Shown piece after piece: positions 60,001 to 64,000 of a DNA stretch of 64,000 bases. Numbering within the stretch: position 1 is the first letter of the stretch; every line of letters starts with the position of its first letter. Made by a program: the position numbers and the translations under genes. The notes beneath the pieces are model-generated. The model saw nothing but the letters and a program-made list of their open reading frames with translations. It was not told where the DNA came from and searched no databases. This DNA comes from Actinocorallia sp039871655 (GTDB lineage: Bacteria; Actinomycetota; Actinomycetes; Streptosporangiales; Streptosporangiaceae): the NCBI RefSeq assembly GCF_039871655.1, contig NZ_JBDPLZ010000006.1, positions 1 through 64,000 of the forward strand, read 5' to 3'.

Positions 60001-61120
60001 GGCCGCCGCGGAGGCGAGCAAGAAGACCTACGAACGTGCTGAAGCCGTGTACGGGCCCGGTGACCCGACCACTCTGTCCGCTGCGCTGGCGCACGGTGCC
60101 GGCCTCAGACATCTCGGCGCGTTCGGAGCGGCCTACGAACGCGACCTCCAGACCTGGCAGCAGATGGCGCGGCGCTTCGAGCAGGACAGCGTCGGCCCCG
60201 CACTACTCGCCGCCGACGGCGTCGCCTTGGGACTCCGCCTGCTCGGCAATTTCCCCGAGGCCTACGACATCGACAGACAGGTTCTCGACCGCCTGGAGCA
60301 GTCCCCCGCCTCCAGGCCCCGCACCCTTTTCCGGGTCACCCACCAACTGGCACGAGACCTCCATGGACTCGGGCGTTACAACGAAGCGCTGGAGCTTCAG
60401 AGAAGAAGTCTGCAGAACTTCGCTCCTTCCCTTCCCGCGAACCATCCCCTGGTGCTCCATGCCCGTATGAGCCATGCGGAGACGCTGCGGGCAGCGGGTC
60501 TGCACGAAGAGGCGGAACAGGTCGCCTCGTCCGCGGCCGAGGCCCATGCCCGGCGCTTCGGAACGCAGCACCCGAATACGTTTGTCGCCCGAATGTGCCT
60601 CGCGGGGGTCCGGTTGTCGGCAGGACGTCCCCATGAGGCCCTCGGACTCCAGCAGGAGGCCTGGAGCGGGCTGCTCGGCGTCCTCGGCGAGGAGCACCCG
60701 TTCGTTCGCGCCTGCGCCGCGGGTCTGGCGATCGTCCACCGGGCCCTGGGGGACGTCCCGAAGGCCCTGGAGATCGATCAGCGGGCTCTGGACGTCTCGT
60801 ACACCGACCCCTACTACTCGTTGTTCCCTTTCCTCGGCCTCGGCCTCGATCTGTATCTCGGAGGAGAGCTGGAAGCAGCGCGGACCCGATCCGCCGAAAC
60901 CCTCACCCGGTTGACCGCACGGCTCGGCGAGGGGCACCCCGCCACCTTGGTCTGCGCGCACAATCACCGGCTGATCGGGATCGCCGCCGGGCTTCCCCTC
61001 GACCCCGCGCCGGATCCCGTCGAGCGGCTGGGCGGGCTCCTCGGCACGAACCATCCCATCGTGCGAACCGCCCGCCAAGGCGACCCTGTGGAGTTCTTCC
61101 TTCCCCCGCCGCCACTTTGA
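57053..61120 (+). CDS. Giant vWA + NB-ARC + TPR fusion (FxSxx-COOH/VMAP-type)
   Basis: This 1355-residue protein starts inside the MoxR stop. A Pro-rich region (30-90) precedes a vWA-like domain with a MIDAS Asp-x-Ser-x-Ser (Asp176, Ser178, Ser180, in VVDESAS). A helical segment leads to an NB-ARC ATPase (Walker A HGTGGEGKSE, Lys582; Walker B FVFDGAR, Asp655; GDLPLALEQAA), then about nine TPR-type repeats to the C-terminus, which ends LPPPPL. It thus joins the vWA partner of MoxR with an NB-ARC/TPR module homologous to the protein at 47960. I infer a large signal-gated switch. Confidence 0.9.
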   Translation: MIEKLFEALRDLSPRLTPEEIQDALWLAEHLGPPAPRAKPSVGEDPPRTEPPPERSSAPPPPGKPGPVPPPDRPPPVSSPPEMGLFLSDGVEIPSSRAVRVPAPKAIPSALPIARALRPLHLKTDSSTSAGVDERRTAERIAETGLWQPLLAPLPERRFELALVVDESASMPMWRQTIKEFHSILRQLGAFRDIRLWRLVTSGRRAPRLLSGDGSERAPEELLDPAGRRIVLLVSDCLGPAWQDERIAKPLDLWGGSGPVAIVQPLPERLWWRSGVSMHRIKVASAAPGVPNSRLRVELPKGARERPSGLAVPVLDLSPRRLEPWALMVAQGRRELPCAALFTGGLADRRRPPEPTDLTSIDRVTRFRAATSPHVYKLACYLAAAPLRQPVMRLVQYAMLPDSTPADLAEVQLSGLLRLVVPPEDPNPYDLAYEFHDGVRPLLLDGLHRSETMSVLRNVWNAVRDNFGSSLDFPALLEVLERNDSGLPPDHAFAQVAAEALGKMGGRYAKVAKQIASRLPLGMNDRFFGPLPPRNPYFTGRSELLRSLEDIPVGGVTALLPRSPHGTGGEGKSELALEHAYRSAGRYELICWLPADRPDIVRSRLAKLAARLRIPPSGDLREIARELQRAPQPDRRRHRWLFVFDGARSPQELLPLLPLSEEPSDGTPLRLSVPSWSVLVTSTDRRWEELTTALKVDVFERAESIHHLLQRIPELSESEADRLAEQVGDLPLALEQAATWQNSTGRTAAEYRELFARHLRSLPDPLPGDVSAQVAATLGLGLERLGEEHPRARRLFDLWAFFGTEPVTAQLLFLGRNASLPADVSDLISDRTLLRETMQTIGRSSVARFDPEKETLQADPVVRHLLETGIPTPYRPYMHGFVQAILAEAVRVEADEEQDWEQRSLITPHVAASGLIDAAAPDLREAVLRQTEALVQDGDLEGARFLAIRALNRWRNVHGPDDPLVLRADCLMADVRRGTGETRAAAEASKKTYERAEAVYGPGDPTTLSAALAHGAGLRHLGAFGAAYERDLQTWQQMARRFEQDSVGPALLAADGVALGLRLLGNFPEAYDIDRQVLDRLEQSPASRPRTLFRVTHQLARDLHGLGRYNEALELQRRSLQNFAPSLPANHPLVLHARMSHAETLRAAGLHEEAEQVASSAAEAHARRFGTQHPNTFVARMCLAGVRLSAGRPHEALGLQQEAWSGLLGVLGEEHPFVRACAAGLAIVHRALGDVPKALEIDQRALDVSYTDPYYSLFPFLGLGLDLYLGGELEAARTRSAETLTRLTARLGEGHPATLVCAHNHRLIGIAAGLPLDPAPDPVERLGGLLGTNHPIVRTARQGDPVEFFLPPPPL

Positions 61121-61211
61121 TTTCGTCTCTGACTGTGTCAGGAGACTCTGCTGCGCGGGCCGGAGAGCCGCAAAGTCAGAGGAGGAGAGTCACCATGCGG
61201 AGGGGTGGGCT

Positions 61212-62219
61212 GTGGCGGAGTCGAAGAAGGGTTGGCGACCGTCTGGCACCTGTGCGTTGTTCGTGTGCGACGTGGTGTCCTATGGGGACGCCAAACGGAC
61301 GGACATCGTCCAGGCTCATATACGGAAGCAACTGTACGAACTGCTGAAGACCGGCTTCGAGCTGTCTTCGATCCCGCTCTCCGAGGTGTACCGGGAAGAC
61401 CGCGGGGACGGGGTGATGGTGGCGGTTCCCCCGGAACGGGATCCGGCGTCGCTGGTCACGGGTGTGGTGGACCGGATCCGGGCCGGCCTGGGTCGGTACA
61501 ACGAACTGGCGAGTGAGGCCGCACGGATCGAACTGCGGGTGGCGGTACATCTGGGTACGGCCGTGCACGACGGAGAAGGGCTGGTCGGGACCGAGGTCAA
61601 CCACGTGTTCCGACTCCTGGAAGCCGGGACCTTCAAGGAGCTGGTGCGGGACACGGGTTCGACGATGGGCCTCATCGTGTCGGAGCGGTTCTACGCGGAG
61701 GTGGTGGAGCGGGACACCGGACTGATCTCCGCGAAGGACTACTGGCGGATCCCGGTGGCGGTGAAGGAGACCGCGTGTTCGGGGTGGGTGCGGATATTCG
61801 GCGCGGCGGTGCCCGCCATGCTCCGGACGAGGGAGCTCGAACCGCGGCATGAGGCGGAACTGGTGTCCGCCGAGGCGACGGCGGTCTCGGATCCGGGCCG
61901 GCGGGTGGAGACGGCGTTCGGCGGGGCGGAGATCGGGGTGCCCGGGCTCTTCGAGCTGGTGGAGTGCGCGTTGGGGATTCCCGCGATGCTCACCGAGCGC
62001 GGGCGGGATCAGGTGGTGGAGGTGCTGCCGCCGACGATCGCGGTGGTGATCCCGCGGAACCACGACGCTCGGTCGGATGTGTACCAGATTCTTCGGACTT
62101 GCCTCGATTATCCGGGGGGCCTGCAGTACTTCGTGCAGGCCATCAAGGTGTTCTTCGGGGGGTCGATGGCGGCCTCGCGGCTGGAGCAGATGGTCGCGCA
62201 GGTGCTGCCCCGGCTCTGA
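61212..62219 (+). CDS. Class III nucleotidyl-cyclase-like protein with C-terminal effector-associated domain
   Basis: This 335-residue protein has a class III cyclase core with metal aspartates Asp20 (FVCDVVSYG) and Asp66 (EDRGDGVMV) and the transition-state pair Asn130/Arg134 (GTEVNHVFRLLEAG). This suggests it can make a cyclic nucleotide. Residues about 245-335 (DVYQILRTCLDYPGGLQYF) form an adaptor matching the VMAP protein's N-terminus. It lies about 90 bases after the fusion gene. The GTG has GGAGGGG upstream; a better site serves an ATG 17 bases earlier in another frame. Nucleotide product and trigger are unknown. Confidence 0.82.
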   Translation: MAESKKGWRPSGTCALFVCDVVSYGDAKRTDIVQAHIRKQLYELLKTGFELSSIPLSEVYREDRGDGVMVAVPPERDPASLVTGVVDRIRAGLGRYNELASEAARIELRVAVHLGTAVHDGEGLVGTEVNHVFRLLEAGTFKELVRDTGSTMGLIVSERFYAEVVERDTGLISAKDYWRIPVAVKETACSGWVRIFGAAVPAMLRTRELEPRHEAELVSAEATAVSDPGRRVETAFGGAEIGVPGLFELVECALGIPAMLTERGRDQVVEVLPPTIAVVIPRNHDARSDVYQILRTCLDYPGGLQYFVQAIKVFFGGSMAASRLEQMVAQVLPRL

Positions 62220-62342
62220 ATCCTCCGGCCGGCGGCGTGGCGGGTTCGTGTATTCCCGGGAAAAAGCGCGTACTCATAGTTATCGTTTGATCTCTATACG
62301 GAGTCAGATGGCTGCGCACTGCTATGCGGCAGGGAGGCTGGA

Positions 62343-62786
62343 GTGGCCGGATACTCGGCGCCGCGACCGCGGCGGGGAGACGAACGGGTGGGCGGGTATG
62401 AGTGCTCCATCATCGTCGGCGACCGGAGGTTCCGGAAGCTGAAGAGCCGGTTCCGCCGGCTCACCGCCGTCCTGGTCGTGCTGTTCCTCGGGTGGTATCT
62501 GCTCTACATCGGGCTGTCGGCGTTCGCGCGGGAGTTCATGGCGCGGCCGGTGGTCGGGAACGTCAACGTGGCGCTGGTGCTCGGGATGCTGCAGTTCGTC
62601 TCGACGTTCCTGCTGGCCTTGGGCTACTCGTGTTACGCGCGGTGGAGGCTGGATCCGCTGGCGGCCCAGATCCGGCAGGAGGTGGAGCGCCGGCGGGAGG
62701 CGTACGCGCGGATGATGGCCGAGCGCCGGCGACTGGAGGACTGGGCCGCGGCGGCCGACGAGGCCGCGGGCGGGAGGCTTCCTTGA
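62343..62786 (+). CDS. DUF485 membrane protein
   Basis: This 147-residue protein has two membrane helices (LTAVLVVLFLGWYLLYIGLSAFAREFM and VALVLGMLQFVSTFLLALGYSCYARWRL) with the DUF485 layout, then a charged coiled tail. Such proteins are encoded just before acetate symporters. Its stop overlaps the next gene's TTG start (TTGA), indicating coupling. Its role in the transporter is not known. Confidence 0.88.
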   Translation: MAGYSAPRPRRGDERVGGYECSIIVGDRRFRKLKSRFRRLTAVLVVLFLGWYLLYIGLSAFAREFMARPVVGNVNVALVLGMLQFVSTFLLALGYSCYARWRLDPLAAQIRQEVERRREAYARMMAERRRLEDWAAAADEAAGGRLP

Positions 62787-64000
62787 TCTCCACCACGGGT
62801 GACGGGCGGGTCCTGACACTCGCGCTGTTCGTCGTCTTCATCTCCATCACGCTGGGCGTCACGTTCTGGGCCCGCGCCAACACGCGCAGCGCCGACGACT
62901 TCTACGCCGGCGGACGGGTGTTCTCGGGCGCGCAGAACGGGGTGGCGCTCGCCGGCGACTACATGTCGGCGGCGTCGTTCCTGGGCATCGCGGGGCTCAT
63001 CGCGCTGTCGGGGTACGACGGCTTCCTGTACTCGATCGGCTTCCTGGTGGCGTGGCTGCTCAGCCTTCTGCTGGTCGAGCTGATGCGCAACGCGGGACGT
63101 TTCACCATGGCGGACGTCCTGTCGTACCGGGCCAGGAACCAGCCGAAGGTCCGGACGGCGGCCGCCGTCTCGACGGTCACCGTGTCGGTGTTCTACCTGC
63201 TGGCCCAGATGGTCGGCGCGGGCGCGCTGGTCTCGCTGCTGCTGGGCATCCGCCCCGGCGACTCGTTCCTCGGCCTGTCCGCCGAGGCCGCGAAGATCCT
63301 CACGATCGTCGTCGTCGGCATCATGATGATCTTCTATGTCATGTTCGGCGGGATGAAGGCCACCACCTGGGTGCAGATCATCAAGGCGGTGCTGCTCATC
63401 GCCGGCACCGTCGTGCTGACCGCCCTGGTGCTCGGCCGGTTCGGCTTCAACCTCAGCGCCATGCTGGGAGCGGCGGCGGACGCCAGCGGCTCGTCCGGGT
63501 TCCTGCAGCCCGGTGGACGGTACGGGCGGGACGTGCAGGGCGACGCCGTCCGCACCGTCCTCAACAAGCTCGACTTCATCAGCCTGGCGCTCGCCCTGGT
63601 CCTGGGCACGGCGGGCCTGCCGCACATCGTCGGCCGGTTCTTCACCGTCCCGGACGCCCGGGCCGCCCGCCGCTCGGTGAACTGGGCCATCGGCCTGGTC
63701 GGCGTGTTCTACCTGATGACGCTGGCGCTGGGCTTCGGCGCCGCGGCGCTGGTCGGCCGGCAGGCCATCTCCGAGCAGGACCCGGCGGGCAACACCGCGG
63801 CGCTGCAGCTCGCCCACGAGCTGGGCAGCCACCTGGGCGGGCGGCTCGGCGGCGACCTGATGCTGGCCTTCATCGGCGCGGTCGCCTTCGCGACGATCCT
63901 CGCGGTGGTCTCCGGGCTGGTGCTGGCCTCCTCCACCTCACTGGCGCACGACTACTTCGGCCACGTGCTCATGCTGGGCCGGCCCCGCGAGTCGCAGGAG
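62783..64000 (+). CDS. actP: Cation/acetate symporter (ActP-like), incomplete at window edge
   Basis: This sodium:solute symporter-type protein starts at a TTG that overlaps the DUF485 stop, with GGAGG upstream. It runs in frame off the window (406 residues visible). Hydrophobic helices and family sequences include RSADDFYAGGRVFSGAQNGVALAGDYMSAASFLGIAG, GFLVAWLLSLLLVELMRNAGRFTMADVLSYR and GTAGLPHIVGRF, the ActP/MctC-like pattern. It would import acetate or short monocarboxylates. The C-terminal part lies outside. Confidence 0.9.
   Translation, partial: MISTTGDGRVLTLALFVVFISITLGVTFWARANTRSADDFYAGGRVFSGAQNGVALAGDYMSAASFLGIAGLIALSGYDGFLYSIGFLVAWLLSLLLVELMRNAGRFTMADVLSYRARNQPKVRTAAAVSTVTVSVFYLLAQMVGAGALVSLLLGIRPGDSFLGLSAEAAKILTIVVVGIMMIFYVMFGGMKATTWVQIIKAVLLIAGTVVLTALVLGRFGFNLSAMLGAAADASGSSGFLQPGGRYGRDVQGDAVRTVLNKLDFISLALALVLGTAGLPHIVGRFFTVPDARAARRSVNWAIGLVGVFYLMTLALGFGAAALVGRQAISEQDPAGNTAALQLAHELGSHLGGRLGGDLMLAFIGAVAFATILAVVSGLVLASSTSLAHDYFGHVLMLGRPRESQE

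Noticed and set aside
61117..61347. 76-codon plus-strand frame overlapping the cyclase start, including an ATG at 61195 after GGAGGAG
   Set aside because: The good ribosome site is noted, but the translation is Arg/Ser/Cys-rich and non-conserved; the cyclase frame is better supported. It may only be a short upstream frame.
1..64000. CRISPR arrays, tRNA, rRNA and known riboswitches
   Set aside because: No regularly spaced direct repeats, tRNA cloverleaf, rRNA segment or riboswitch core (including a c-di-AMP type before the cell-wall genes) was recognised by reading.

Overview
The window is GC-rich actinomycete DNA. Several markers point to a differentiating, mycelial actinobacterium: bldC, a WhiB-family regulator, spo0M, a DUF3073 protein, a valine dehydrogenase and a branched-chain 2-oxo acid dehydrogenase operon. 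The purF/purM and purS-purQ-purL arrangement and the two membrane-associated 'oxidoreductase' paralogues suggest the order Streptosporangiales. That placement is inferred from gene content, not from a marker tree.

Layout. 1-6.3 kb is a small accessory patch: a transposase fragment at the left edge, a stand-alone Toprim/primase-like gene, and a solo TnpB (IS200/IS605-type) element that appears to have split a zinc-ribbon/membrane-protein gene. Two small CxxCxGxG zinc-finger proteins follow. 6.3-35 kb is mostly core genome: pyrD, a methyltransferase, vdh, bldC, TetR and LacI regulators, a lipoprotein amidase, purM-purF, a Ser/Thr kinase, a tandem pair of secreted M15-like proteins with near-identical 5' halves, purL-purQ-(anti-sigma-like)-purS, a branched-chain 2-oxo acid dehydrogenase operon and an acyl-CoA dehydrogenase. 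35-46.6 kb holds spo0M with a coupled membrane protein, an SDR, a rhomboid protease, a WhiB gene with an unusual double palindrome upstream, several GNATs, a HAD phosphatase, and a copper locus (CsoR-type operator, secreted protein, CopA).

46.6-62.2 kb is the most interesting region. It holds an FxsB-type radical SAM/SPASM peptide maturase, an NB-ARC/TPR protein on the opposite strand, a 44-residue precursor-like peptide ending in Phe-Asp-Asn-Lys-Cys, an nSTAND-type NTPase, an MFS exporter, a VMAP-like protein with an N-terminal effector-associated-like domain, a MoxR AAA+ ATPase, a 1355-residue vWA + NB-ARC + TPR fusion, and a class III nucleotidyl-cyclase-like protein. The cyclase carries a C-terminal domain that matches the N-terminus of the VMAP protein. 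I read this as a composite FxSxx-COOH (three-residue cyclophane) plus VMAP/MoxR/vWA conflict-type system with a cyclase-type effector. Gene order, stop/start overlap and the shared adaptor domain support one functional unit; its biological role is inference.

62.3 kb to the edge returns to housekeeping: a DUF485 protein overlapping the start of an ActP-like acetate symporter that runs off the window. No tRNA, rRNA, CRISPR array or recognisable riboswitch was found. Strong stem-loop terminators lie at 9441, 23620, 29216 and 33237.
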